Positions 51,410 to 59,744 of a DNA stretch of 64,000 bases are shown here, piece after piece. Numbering within the stretch: the first letter of the stretch is position 1; each line of letters begins with the position of its first letter. Source of the DNA: Arenibacter troitsensis. GTDB lineage: Bacteria; Bacteroidota; Bacteroidia; Flavobacteriales; Flavobacteriaceae. The stretch is from assembly GCF_900177645.1 (NCBI RefSeq), contig NZ_FXAO01000001.1, forward strand, positions 956,712 to 1,020,711. Direction: 5' to 3'. Made by a program: the position numbers and the translations under genes. A model generated the notes under the pieces. It was not told the origin of the DNA, searched no databases, and saw only the letters and a program-made list of their open reading frames with translations.

Positions 51410-51579
51410 AAGGGTAAGTCTACAATTAAAAAAAGACCAGGAATGGGACACCATAGCTAATGCATTGACTAAATAGTAAAGTAGTCCCGCAAGCGGTATT
51501 TTTATCGGGCTACTATTATATGTAAGTCCTATTATTTTAGTCTGACCTTTGGCAGTTCACTTGATTAAAAAAAAGTAGA

Positions 51580-52656
51580 TTACGAAACCAAATCGGCAAC
51601 TTTTTGAACCCCAAATAGCGTAAGTGTTTCGTCCTTCCCTTTTAAGAAAGCATTCCTGTATACCTGACTATCATATCGATTCTTACTATGTATTAAATTC
51701 CATATAGTTTCAGAAACCAGCAATTGTTGTTGATATTGATTACAAAGTGATTGGATTCTTGCTGTTGTATTAATCACATCGCCATGATATGCCAGTTCTT
51801 TTTTTATTGTGCCTATTTCTGCAAATATGACTTTTCCACCATGGAGGCTAGCCTTAAATTCAGGATGAAACCCATACTTTTCTTGGAAATAGTCTTTCTT
51901 GCTTGTTAATTGTTCTTTGAACTTGAAAAAGACTTCTACACAGTTATTGTTATAAAGTCCATTTTTCATCGACCACTCAAGCACGGCTTCATCACCCACA
52001 TATTGGTAAATGGTGGCACTGTGTTTCGCTACCACTTCGTTAAGTTCAATAAATGCATCTTGAATAAACTGACTGTATTTGTAATTTCCTAGGTTTTCGG
52101 CAATGGTAGTCGATGATTTTAAGTCTAAAAACATAAATATACGTTCTACTTGCTGAGGTTTTTTATAGATACCTAAAAGCATCTTCATAAAAATTCCTTT
52201 CCCAAACTTTCCGTTGGCCATTTGTATCATTAAGAATACAATGAGCGCAAACAAAAAGTAAACAATGGAAGTTCTGAAAAATTTATTTTGGAACCACCAC
52301 CATCGTTCACAGGAAAAAGGCACATTGCCATCATTTAAAATAAGCATTCTAGCCATGGTGAGTAGCACAACAAGGATAACAAAATATGCCGAGGACTTGA
52401 TGAGGAGCTGTAACCAAAGCACCAACCTATTAAGGACAGTTTTTTGAAAAACAATTTCAATTAAAGCAAAAAATAAACCTAAAAAAACACCTATATATAT
52501 GGCGTGTAATAGAAGTTTTTTAAAGGTGATGTGATTGTTTACTTCTAACTCAAGGTTGTCGATGCCATTGAATTTAATGAATATATAAAACACAAAAGCC
52601 AACGTCCAAAATAGTATGGATTCAAGTGTATAGGACAGGTATTTCATTCGAGGCAT
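51580..52656 (-). CDS. Membrane-bound class III adenylate/guanylate cyclase
   Basis: The 358-residue protein has four predicted membrane helices (about 12-28, 47-68, 80-102, 128-147) and a cytoplasmic cyclase homology domain (about 172-330). Metal-binding Asp residues are visible in FMFLDLKSSTTIAENLG (D178) and IYQYVGDEAVLEW (D222). The later AYHGDVINTTARIQSLC matches the G/N-rich substrate-binding stretch. It should make a cyclic nucleotide in response to a membrane signal. This layout is common in Bacteroidetes. It starts three bases after the stop of a 52-residue gene, which suggests cotranscription. Confidence 0.88.
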   Translation of the reverse strand: MPRMKYLSYTLESILFWTLAFVFYIFIKFNGIDNLELEVNNHITFKKLLLHAIYIGVFLGLFFALIEIVFQKTVLNRLVLWLQLLIKSSAYFVILVVLLTMARMLILNDGNVPFSCERWWWFQNKFFRTSIVYFLFALIVFLMIQMANGKFGKGIFMKMLLGIYKKPQQVERIFMFLDLKSSTTIAENLGNYKYSQFIQDAFIELNEVVAKHSATIYQYVGDEAVLEWSMKNGLYNNNCVEVFFKFKEQLTSKKDYFQEKYGFHPEFKASLHGGKVIFAEIGTIKKELAYHGDVINTTARIQSLCNQYQQQLLVSETIWNLIHSKNRYDSQVYRNAFLKGKDETLTLFGVQKVADLVS

Positions 52657-52659
52657 CGG

Positions 52660-52818
52660 CTAGATTAAATTTTCATGCATATCATTCAAAGCTTCAACTA
52701 ACGTAGTACCATACCCTTTTGTTATTTCAAATTCTTGATTGTCCACTAAAGACACACTGTATGATTCGCTGAATTGGTAAATTTTTAAAAACTTTAATTG
52801 ATTTGAATTTAATTCCAT
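52660..52818 (-). CDS. Small hypothetical protein (52 aa) upstream of the cyclase
   Basis: A short frame from the ATG at 52818 to the TAG at 52660 encodes 52 residues: it opens MELNSNQLKFLKIYQFSESY and continues SVSLVDNQEFEITKGYGTTL before ending VEALNDMHENLI. The composition is protein-like with a hydrophobic/charged alternation and no stop-rich decay. The cyclase start codon lies three bases further on. No family is recognised. The tight spacing is the main support. Confidence 0.55.
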   Translation of the reverse strand: MELNSNQLKFLKIYQFSESYSVSLVDNQEFEITKGYGTTLVEALNDMHENLI

Positions 52819-52909
52819 GTTTTGTATGATTTAAGTTATTGAATGTTATAGTTTCAGAATATATATAGTAATAGTCCAATAGGTGTTTCAAGGTTCTAAA
52901 TCACAGCAC

Positions 52910-53950
52910 CTAGATTTTAAAGTTGATTGTGAGCTCTTCTACCTTACCACCTCTCAGTACTTTTAGCACGAATTCTTTCTTTTTGTAGAAATCCGATTTA
53001 TTGACCATTTCATTATTAACATTTTCAAAAGCCTCTTGGGTCAATGGAAATCCATTTACCGATAGTATAATATCCCCTCCTAAAATTAAATGCTCATCTT
53101 CTATGGTAATAGTTTCAAATCCGCCTTTGATTCCGGCAAAATAAGCAGGTGAAAACCGAACTACAGATTCAACCAGCAAGCCGCCATTAATGGGGACATT
53201 TAACATCCATGCCAATTCTTTATCCAGAATAAAACCATTAATACCGTTCCATCTTCTATTGCCATCAACAACCAATTTTTTGGCTAAATTAGAAGTAGCT
53301 GCAAAACCCAACCCTTGGAAACCACCAGATTCTGAAATGATGTAGCTTGAAATTCCGATGACCTCTCCTTGCATATTAAACATTGGTCCACCGGAATTCC
53401 CCTGATTTATCGATGCATCCGTTTGAAAGTATTCATTGATAACAAAGCCAGAGGTCCTCGTTTTTTGCTTTTGTTTACCGCTAATGTAGCCGGAAGAAAG
53501 TGATTGTTCCAAACCGTAGGGAGCACCTAGAATAATAATCTGCTCTCCTACGGAAACGGTATCCGAATCTCCTATTTTTGCTACTTTATACACTTTGGGC
53601 ATCCAAGATAGTTTCAATAAAGCTATGTCTGCTACGGGTGCAGACCTAATTACTTTAGCGGGAATTTCTTCCCCATTTATAAATTTAACGCTCACTTTTT
53701 CCGCATCATTGACGACGTGGGCGGCAGTTAGAATTTCTCCATTCTCGGAAATAAGAACACCTGAACCTATACCCTCATCAATATTCATTTGATGGCTGTC
53801 TTCAAATAATCTGGATTCGGTCAGAATGGTAACAACAGATGAATTTACTTGTTTGTAAAGGGATGCTATATCTTGGGCACTGGCAATACCTACTGTAAAG
53901 GATAATACCGCAAGAAAGATGGGCAGTTTAATTGTAATCATTGACTTCAT
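52910..53950 (-). CDS. HtrA/DegP-like serine protease with PDZ domain
   Basis: The 346-residue protein starts with a signal peptide (to about SAQ26). The trypsin-like domain shows the triad His78 in ILTAAHVVND, Asp108 in ADIALLKL and Ser186 in QGNSGGPMFN. One PDZ-like domain (about 235-335) follows, with GGDIILSVNGFPLTQEAFEN. It should act in the periplasm in protein quality control or in regulated proteolysis of a membrane partner. It is followed on the opposite side by an outer-membrane barrel gene 12 bases upstream, so the two are probably cotranscribed. All catalytic residues are present. Confidence 0.92.
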   Translation of the reverse strand: MKSMITIKLPIFLAVLSFTVGIASAQDIASLYKQVNSSVVTILTESRLFEDSHQMNIDEGIGSGVLISENGEILTAAHVVNDAEKVSVKFINGEEIPAKVIRSAPVADIALLKLSWMPKVYKVAKIGDSDTVSVGEQIIILGAPYGLEQSLSSGYISGKQKQKTRTSGFVINEYFQTDASINQGNSGGPMFNMQGEVIGISSYIISESGGFQGLGFAATSNLAKKLVVDGNRRWNGINGFILDKELAWMLNVPINGGLLVESVVRFSPAYFAGIKGGFETITIEDEHLILGGDIILSVNGFPLTQEAFENVNNEMVNKSDFYKKKEFVLKVLRGGKVEELTINFKI

Positions 53951-53962
53951 TTTATTGTTAGT

Positions 53963-54658
53963 TTAAAATTTATAGGCTAGTGAGAGCCCTAAATTGAATG
54001 TGATGATTTTGGGTATGTAATCTGAAGTGGTACCCACATGGTCAATAGTTGTATCAACGTCGGAAATTGTTACAAAACCACCACTGAAAGTAAAAGTGGG
54101 CATAAGGCAAAAGTTTTTCCCCAAATCACGCTTAAGGCCAATACCCAATTCATAGCCTAACCCTAAACCTGTCTCACTGTGGCGATGCATTCTAGTATTG
54201 GAATCCTCATCCGTATCCGTTATTGAAACCCCAGGGTTGGTAACCAGCATAGGACCCATTCCAATACGTGGATAGATACTGAATTTTCTGCCCAAATTTA
54301 TTTTGTATTCAATTCCTGTAAGAAGGGAATAGATTTTCCATGCATCGGAAGTTTCAACAGAATAAGTGGCTTCATCGGATGTTTCCAATTCTGTGGCCAA
54401 TTGGTCAATATCGGGGGCAAAATGCTGATAACGAAAAGTTATTGTAAAATTCAGCTTTAGGCTTAAAGTACTACCTGCAAAGAAATCCAACTTGTTTCCG
54501 CCTTCTGCAAAACCAGACTTGGAATTATTGATATCATCGGCCGCAAAATCTCCAATTGGAAAACTTTTTCCATAGGAAATTCCAAAATAATACTTGCTTT
54601 CTTGTCCAACAACGGTCGTGACTATGGAGAAAATAAATATAAAAATGTATTTTTTCAT
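53963..54658 (-). CDS. Outer-membrane beta-barrel protein
   Basis: The 231-residue protein has a signal peptide (MKKYIFIFIFSIVTTVVGQE). It is built of alternating beta-strand text, such as YYFGISYGKSFPIGDF, LSLKLNFTITFRYQHF, FSIYPRIGMGPMLVTNPG and the C-terminal ITFNLGLSLAYKF ending in Phe, as in 8-stranded outer-membrane barrels of Bacteroidetes. No enzymatic motif is visible. It precedes the HtrA-like protease gene by 12 bases on the same strand. Confidence 0.8.
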   Translation of the reverse strand: MKKYIFIFIFSIVTTVVGQESKYYFGISYGKSFPIGDFAADDINNSKSGFAEGGNKLDFFAGSTLSLKLNFTITFRYQHFAPDIDQLATELETSDEATYSVETSDAWKIYSLLTGIEYKINLGRKFSIYPRIGMGPMLVTNPGVSITDTDEDSNTRMHRHSETGLGLGYELGIGLKRDLGKNFCLMPTFTFSGGFVTISDVDTTIDHVGTTSDYIPKIITFNLGLSLAYKF

Positions 54659-54711
54659 TAAAAGTTGGTTTTGAGAACTTGATTAAGTGAAACTGAAATC
54701 TGTAACGGGTT

Positions 54712-55083
54712 TTAAAATTTAGCTCTGCTCCATTCTAGATCTGCGGATATAAATCGTGCAGTTACCTCAAGAATAAGTTTGTAACCTTCCACTTGACATT
54801 CTACATCCAACAACTTTCCTCTTTTTTTGGAATAAATCTTGCCCACCCATTTACCTTTTTTATACTCCAAGTTGAGTACTTCGATTTTCGTATTTCGCAC
54901 TCCCTCCGAATTTATAAGGTTGCCAAGGTATACATTACCTTCTTTGTAGATTTCTACTTTTGTTTCATCTGCTGTAATCCAAACGGCAACTATTTCATCT
55001 TGTGGATCTTTCTTATCTTGTGCATAGAACTTGGTCGATAGCACAAAAAAGGCAATTGTGATTAAGTGATTCATATTTCTCAT
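54712..55083 (-). CDS. DUF2147-like exported protein
   Basis: The 123-residue protein has a signal peptide (cleavage near FYAQ). Its body resembles DUF2147: a leading VAVWITADETKVEIYKEGNVYLG, a central linker, and the ending LILEVTARFISADLEWSRAK, where the family often has RG..LG...W.R. Length and layout fit a small lipocalin-like periplasmic domain. The function is unknown. It stands 53 bases upstream of the barrel protein on the same strand, so the three genes to 52910 may form one unit. Confidence 0.65.
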   Translation of the reverse strand: MRNMNHLITIAFFVLSTKFYAQDKKDPQDEIVAVWITADETKVEIYKEGNVYLGNLINSEGVRNTKIEVLNLEYKKGKWVGKIYSKKRGKLLDVECQVEGYKLILEVTARFISADLEWSRAKF

Positions 55084-55226
55084 GATTGTATTTTTTAATT
55101 ACGCGGCGAAACTATTTTGACAGCGGGCCAGTAGCAAAAAAAATTTACCAAATGACGGTATAAATGAACCAAATGGATTTTGAGGGCAACCAAGCCTTTT
55201 AATTATCAAAATGAACAATTCGTACC

Positions 55227-56333
55227 ATGAAATCATTATTTCATTCATTTGATTATGAAAAATTAGAAGATGATGCTAATATTGTCCCTATGAGCAGCGC
55301 ATTGTCTAAAACAGAGCGATTTTTTAAAGTAGGCCCCTACATCCTATGGTTCGGGATACATATCGCCATCAGTTTGGTACTTGCATATCAAAGAAGTCTT
55401 GCAGATACTATTTACTATTTGGTAACCTATATATTTTTGGGCTCCTTGATTATTTGGCTTTTTGGATATAAACTCTTTCCCGAATACTTGGCTAGGGAAG
55501 GGAATATCAATCGAAGATTGGGATTGTTGATTACCACCAATATCATTCTTATTGGTATCGGAATCTATGCGCATACCATGATGGCAGAAATATTGGGGTT
55601 AAACCAGATCAGTGACCAATATGCCCCTAAATCCGTTCGAATAGCTTTGTGGCTTTTAATGGTTTTGTTAGGGATAATTTTTGTGGCCAGTATTCGAGTA
55701 GCACATGTATATTATCTTAATGCAGTGCAAAAAGTTGAACATAAAGCGGAAAGAGCAGAGGCCGAACTTAGATTGTTAAAAAGTCAGATAAGCCCACATT
55801 TTCTGTTCAATACATTGAATAACATATACGGCCTTGCATATCTGAGAGATGAAAGGGCTGCTGAAATGATTTCAAAACTGTCCAAGCTGTTACGGTATTT
55901 ACTGTATGATTGTGATCGGCCCAAAGTCTTTTTGACCAAGGAAAAGGAACTTATAGAACACTATTTGAGCATACAATTACTAAAGCATGAAGATTCCCGA
56001 AATGTGGATTTTTATCATGCAGGAATTATGGATAACAATAAAATTGCGCCTATGATCCTAATCAATTTTATTGAAAACTGTTTTAAACACTCTGATTTGG
56101 AAACCAATCCCCTAGGTTGGATCAAGATTGGTTTGGAAGTGGACAAAAACGAACTTAGTTTTAGAACAGAAAATACCTTCAAGGATGAAGTTAAGGATGT
56201 TGCAAGGGATCATATGGGAATAGGGCTTAGAAATTCATTAAAACTTTTAGAGGCTAATTACCCTGGGAAACATGAAATTAATATCACCAAGGAAAATAAT
56301 GTGTATCAATTAGACCTAAAGATAAACTTATGA
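55227..56333 (+). CDS. LytS-type sensor histidine kinase (His_kinase family)
   Basis: The 368-residue protein has four membrane helices (about 35-55, 62-82, 97-118, 138-158), a short coiled-coil (about 165-185) and the PF06580-type phosphorylation site SQISPHFLFNTLNNIYGLAY with His191. The ATP-binding part shows the N-box LINFIENCFKHSD and a G-box-like HMGIGLRNSLKLLEANYPGK. It overlaps the LytTR response regulator gene by four bases, and the two form one signalling pair. No separate sensor domain exists, so the signal should be sensed through the membrane helices. Confidence 0.92.
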   Translation: MKSLFHSFDYEKLEDDANIVPMSSALSKTERFFKVGPYILWFGIHIAISLVLAYQRSLADTIYYLVTYIFLGSLIIWLFGYKLFPEYLAREGNINRRLGLLITTNIILIGIGIYAHTMMAEILGLNQISDQYAPKSVRIALWLLMVLLGIIFVASIRVAHVYYLNAVQKVEHKAERAEAELRLLKSQISPHFLFNTLNNIYGLAYLRDERAAEMISKLSKLLRYLLYDCDRPKVFLTKEKELIEHYLSIQLLKHEDSRNVDFYHAGIMDNNKIAPMILINFIENCFKHSDLETNPLGWIKIGLEVDKNELSFRTENTFKDEVKDVARDHMGIGLRNSLKLLEANYPGKHEINITKENNVYQLDLKINL

Positions 56334-57055
56334 AAATAAAATGTCTAATTGTCGATGATGAACATATCGCGCGAAAAATTCTTTCGGATTATATTGGTAA
56401 AGTTCCGGAGTTGGAATTGGTGGCTTCCTGTAGTTCTGCACTGCAAGCGCTCAACCATATTAAAAATGATAGAATAGATATTTTGTTTCTCGATATACAA
56501 ATGCCCGATCTTACAGGTCTTGATTTTCTAAAAATCTTGCCGAACAGGCCAGCTGCCATACTTACTACTGCTTATTCCGAGTATGCAGTTCAGAGTTATG
56601 AACTGGATGTTGTAGATTATTTGTTAAAACCAATAGATTTTGATAGGTTTTATAAAGCGGTTACGAAAGTCATATCCTTTAAAGGTCCAAAAGTGGATTA
56701 TCCCTTAACTACATCACAAGCCCAGCCTACGGACAAACTATTTATTAAAGCCAACAGTAAAATCATCAGCGTCGCATTTAAGGACATCATTGTCATTAAT
56801 GGACAAGGTCCCTATGTACAGCTAATTACCGTTCATAATCGTAAAATTATGACGTTGCAGTCCATGAGTAAATTAGAAGAACTACTTCCTGCCAATTTTC
56901 ACAGGATACATCGTTCGCACATTGTCAATATCAATCATATAGAAAGTATTGATGGTAATATGGTAAAATTGAAAGATCATACTGCCGTAGTAAGCAAAAA
57001 TAAACGGGACGAATTCCTTAAGCTAATTGATCGGCACAATTTATTGGGCGAATGA
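56330..57055 (+). CDS. LytTR-family response regulator
   Basis: The 241-residue protein has a receiver domain (residues 1-120) with acidic pocket D9/D10 and the phospho-acceptor D55 in ILFLDIQMPDLTGLDF, a Lys in LLKPIDFDRF, then a LytTR DNA-binding domain (about 135-238) with FIKANSKIISVAFKDIIVIN and FHRIHRSHIVNINHIESIDG. It is translationally coupled to the kinase gene. LytTR regulators bind pairs of short direct repeats. Its target genes are not obvious from the window. Confidence 0.93.
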   Translation: MKIKCLIVDDEHIARKILSDYIGKVPELELVASCSSALQALNHIKNDRIDILFLDIQMPDLTGLDFLKILPNRPAAILTTAYSEYAVQSYELDVVDYLLKPIDFDRFYKAVTKVISFKGPKVDYPLTTSQAQPTDKLFIKANSKIISVAFKDIIVINGQGPYVQLITVHNRKIMTLQSMSKLEELLPANFHRIHRSHIVNINHIESIDGNMVKLKDHTAVVSKNKRDEFLKLIDRHNLLGE

Positions 57056-57611
57056 TTTTGGGATTACTTAGAAAGATAATGGTATTCTTAAAAGTACGTT
57101 TTAGGGCACTTTATTTTGAGCTGAACACTTTTATTTTTGACTACAATGGTTAAACATAAAAATACACCAGACATCCTAGAATTTGAATCACATTAAATCG
57201 TTTTGTTTTCTTTGTAAATTCGGCCCGTTAATTACACACAATAAGTACGTTCTTGAGCTATTTATAAATCGAGTGTCCATAAAGGGGTTGGATTTTGATA
57301 GGCATAATCAAAATCCTGGTAATCATCTATTTGAAACAATACATCGTATGCTGTCATAGCGAAACACCTAGAAATAGGTAGGTAAAAACACTGTTAATCA
57401 ATTGATTTTTCATTGTTTTTGTTTTTTATTTCTTCAATTTTATCGTTAATGCCTCTAAAGTAAAAATGAACACTAAAACATATACTAACAACATTATGTT
57501 GTCAGGAATAAATAAAATTTGTTTAATATTGAGCGATTTAATTGATCAAAGTTTGACTTTACGACATTAGGTTTTTTTGCATGAATAATTTAAATTTTAC
57601 TAAGAAAAGGA
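57056..57611. other. Intergenic region with dispersed repeat copy C
   Basis: No gene is visible. Positions 57201-57430 are related to 17031-17250, with a fully conserved stretch containing GTTCTTGAGCTATTTATAAA, and end in the diverged hairpin AAAAACACTG..CATTGTTTTTG. The remaining part before the sigma-factor gene is A+T-rich and should contain its promoter. Confidence 0.6.
57201..57430 (+). repeat. Dispersed repeat, copy C (long form)
   Basis: It aligns with about 17031-17250 across its whole length, diverged but with long exact blocks around GCTATTTATAAATCGAGTGT and CCTAGAAATAGGTAG. Copy B at 51303 shares only the right part. Confidence 0.65.
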
Positions 57612-58208
57612 GTGACGAAGAATAGGGTAGAAGGCGATAGATTATTAGTTAATGAGCTTATTAAAGGCAATGAAAAGGCCTTTCGTAAACTCTTTGATTC
57701 TTATCGGAATGACCTTTACAAATTCAGTTTAAGTATGGTTTGTTCAGAAGAATATGCCGAGGAAATAGTTCAGGATGTTTTTATGAAAATTTGGATCAAG
57801 CGAAGATCCTTAAAGCCTGAAATGTCATTCAAGTCCTACCTTTTTACCATTACCCGAAACAAAACCATAAAATTTCTGAAAAAGGCGGCCAATAACAGAA
57901 AGCTTAGGGAAGCGGTTTTTTATGGGAAACAAAAATTTGTCGACTCTACAGATCTTTATGTGCGGGAATTGGAGTTGGAATCCCTAAAGCAAAAGGCGTT
58001 GGACAAATTATCGCCGAGAAGGAGGAAAATTTTCGAAATGTCCAGAAATGAAAATAAAAGCTATGAAGAAATAGCCGAAGAATTGGGTATTTCAATTAGT
58101 ACGGTGCGGAATCAAATGAGTACTTCCTTAGAGATTCTTCGCGATTTTATATTAAAAAATAAGGAAATCGGGCTTGGACTTTTATTGTTTTATACAGATT
58201 GGGTATAA
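57612..58208 (+). CDS. ECF RNA polymerase sigma factor (Bacteroidetes PUL type)
   Basis: The 198-residue protein starts at a GTG (57612). It has sigma region 2 (about 22-88: FRKLFDSYRNDLYKFSLSMV, EEIVQDVFMKIWIKR) and region 4 (about 130-185: LSPRRRKIFEMSRNENKSYE, EIAEELGISISTVRNQMSTS). It should bind core polymerase after release from the FecR-like anti-sigma encoded 160 bases downstream and transcribe the susCD genes that follow. This trio is the standard trans-envelope control of glycan loci with STN-containing SusC proteins. Confidence 0.92.
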   Translation: MTKNRVEGDRLLVNELIKGNEKAFRKLFDSYRNDLYKFSLSMVCSEEYAEEIVQDVFMKIWIKRRSLKPEMSFKSYLFTITRNKTIKFLKKAANNRKLREAVFYGKQKFVDSTDLYVRELELESLKQKALDKLSPRRRKIFEMSRNENKSYEEIAEELGISISTVRNQMSTSLEILRDFILKNKEIGLGLLLFYTDWV

Positions 58209-58367
58209 GCTAAAATCATCATTATAAGCGCATTAACAATGGTTTTTTGATAATTTGCCATTTCATTTTTTATCATATCATTAAAAATAACCATAAAAAA
58301 ATACAACTTCAATAGTATTCCATAAGGTTTCAAGGGTATTATATCTGTTAACGTTGATATAATTATC

Positions 58368-59540
58368 ATGAAATCAATTGAAAATAAAGAGTTGTTCAAT
58401 AAATATATAAGACGCGAGTGTTCAGAAGAAGAACTGCGCCAAATTATTGCTTATTTCAAAAATTCCAAAGATTTTTCCAGTGTTCCTACTTATGAAGAGG
58501 TCTCAAAATTACTGGAGGACTATCCGGATCTGGAAGAGGAAGTCGCCAAACGTATTTATAATAATATATTGGAAGCGAATAAAGACGAACATCTGCCCGT
58601 TAAGGCCAAAAAGACCTATTCCATCTTGAAATATGCTGCAGCGGCAGTTTTAATCGGCATTCTTGCAACATCTTATTTTTTAAGTGACAATAAGTACAAT
58701 ACTCCCCAGGAGAACACCCCGAACAATGTGGTCAACACTGTCGTACCTGGTACGGATAAAGCTACCTTGACCTTAGGGGACGGTTCTGTGGTAGCATTGC
58801 AAAAGGGGAATGCGGTTAAAACCCAAAATGCAAACAGTGATGGGGAAAAAATAGTTTACAAAGCTGTTGGGGGAAAACCCAAAGAGATGGTTTACAACTA
58901 TTTGACCATACCAAGGGGAGGACAATTTAATGTTGTTCTATCCGATGGTACAGAGGTTTGGTTAAATTCCGAGACCCAGTTGAAGTATCCTGTACATTTT
59001 GAGGAAGGTAAGGTCCGGGAAGTGGAGCTGGTTTATGGAGAGGCTTATTTTGATGTCTCCCCAAGCACGGAGCATGGAGGTTCAAAATTCAGGGTGATGA
59101 ACAAGGCCCAGGAGGTTGAAGTTTTGGGAACCGAATTTAATATAAAGGCATACAAGGATGATACCAATGTGTATACCACCTTGGTGGAAGGAAAAGTGGT
59201 AGTGGGCAGTGGGGACTTAAAACAATATTTAACTCCAAACCAACAGTCGCACTTAAATCTGGAGAATAATCGTATTAAAGTAACAGTTGTTGATGTAAAT
59301 GTGGAGACTTCATGGAAGAATGGAATTTTCAGCTTTAAAGGCATGCCTTTAAAAAATATAATGAAAGTAATATCCAGATGGTACGATGTAGATGTCGTAT
59401 TTGAAAATAAGGAACTGGAATCTTTAAAATTCAAAGGAGTCTTGGATAAATATCAATCTATTGAGGAGATTCTCAATATTATGACGTCCAGTACCATTAA
59501 TAATTATGAAATAAAAAATAAGACCATAATTATCAAATAG
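58368..59540 (+). CDS. FecR-family anti-sigma factor
   Basis: The 390-residue inner-membrane protein has a cytoplasmic sigma-binding part (about 1-80), one membrane helix (about 84-104, YSILKYAAAAVLIGILATSY), a FecR domain (about 175-270, YNYLTIPRGGQFNVVLSDGT, VWLNSETQLKYPVHFEEGKV) and a C-terminal DUF4974-type domain (about 318-390, FSFKGMPLKNIMKVISRWYD). It should hold the sigma factor until the STN domain of the following SusC signals that substrate is present. All domains are present and in the usual order. Confidence 0.93.
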   Translation: MKSIENKELFNKYIRRECSEEELRQIIAYFKNSKDFSSVPTYEEVSKLLEDYPDLEEEVAKRIYNNILEANKDEHLPVKAKKTYSILKYAAAAVLIGILATSYFLSDNKYNTPQENTPNNVVNTVVPGTDKATLTLGDGSVVALQKGNAVKTQNANSDGEKIVYKAVGGKPKEMVYNYLTIPRGGQFNVVLSDGTEVWLNSETQLKYPVHFEEGKVREVELVYGEAYFDVSPSTEHGGSKFRVMNKAQEVEVLGTEFNIKAYKDDTNVYTTLVEGKVVVGSGDLKQYLTPNQQSHLNLENNRIKVTVVDVNVETSWKNGIFSFKGMPLKNIMKVISRWYDVDVVFENKELESLKFKGVLDKYQSIEEILNIMTSSTINNYEIKNKTIIIK

Positions 59541-59744
59541 CATTGAACAAAACAGAGGAATTGATCATTGGTCCAAGGAGACCAAATAGGATAGACCCGG
59601 ATTAACTATAAAACAATGTAGCCAATGAAATAAAAAAAAACAAAAAAAGGAGATAAAGTTTAACCGACTAAAGTATAAAGCTCTATCCCCTAGTATCATT
59701 ATCAATTAATTAAAATAATTAACTAATAAATAAGCGACCAATTT

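Larger units (their letters stand above)
50339..51579. other. 1.2-kb gene-free region with terminator, tandem repeats and repeat copy B
   Basis: The left part (to about 50830) is A+T-rich and shows nothing recognisable. Then come the 13-base inverted match to the integrase-side arm site (50844-50856), a strong terminator hairpin (50937-50968), three tandem ~116-bp units (50982-51309) and the ~100-bp direct repeat copy B (51303-51409). The part from 51410 to the cyclase stop has a possible hairpin around GTAGTCCCG/CGGGCTAC. Confidence 0.65.
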
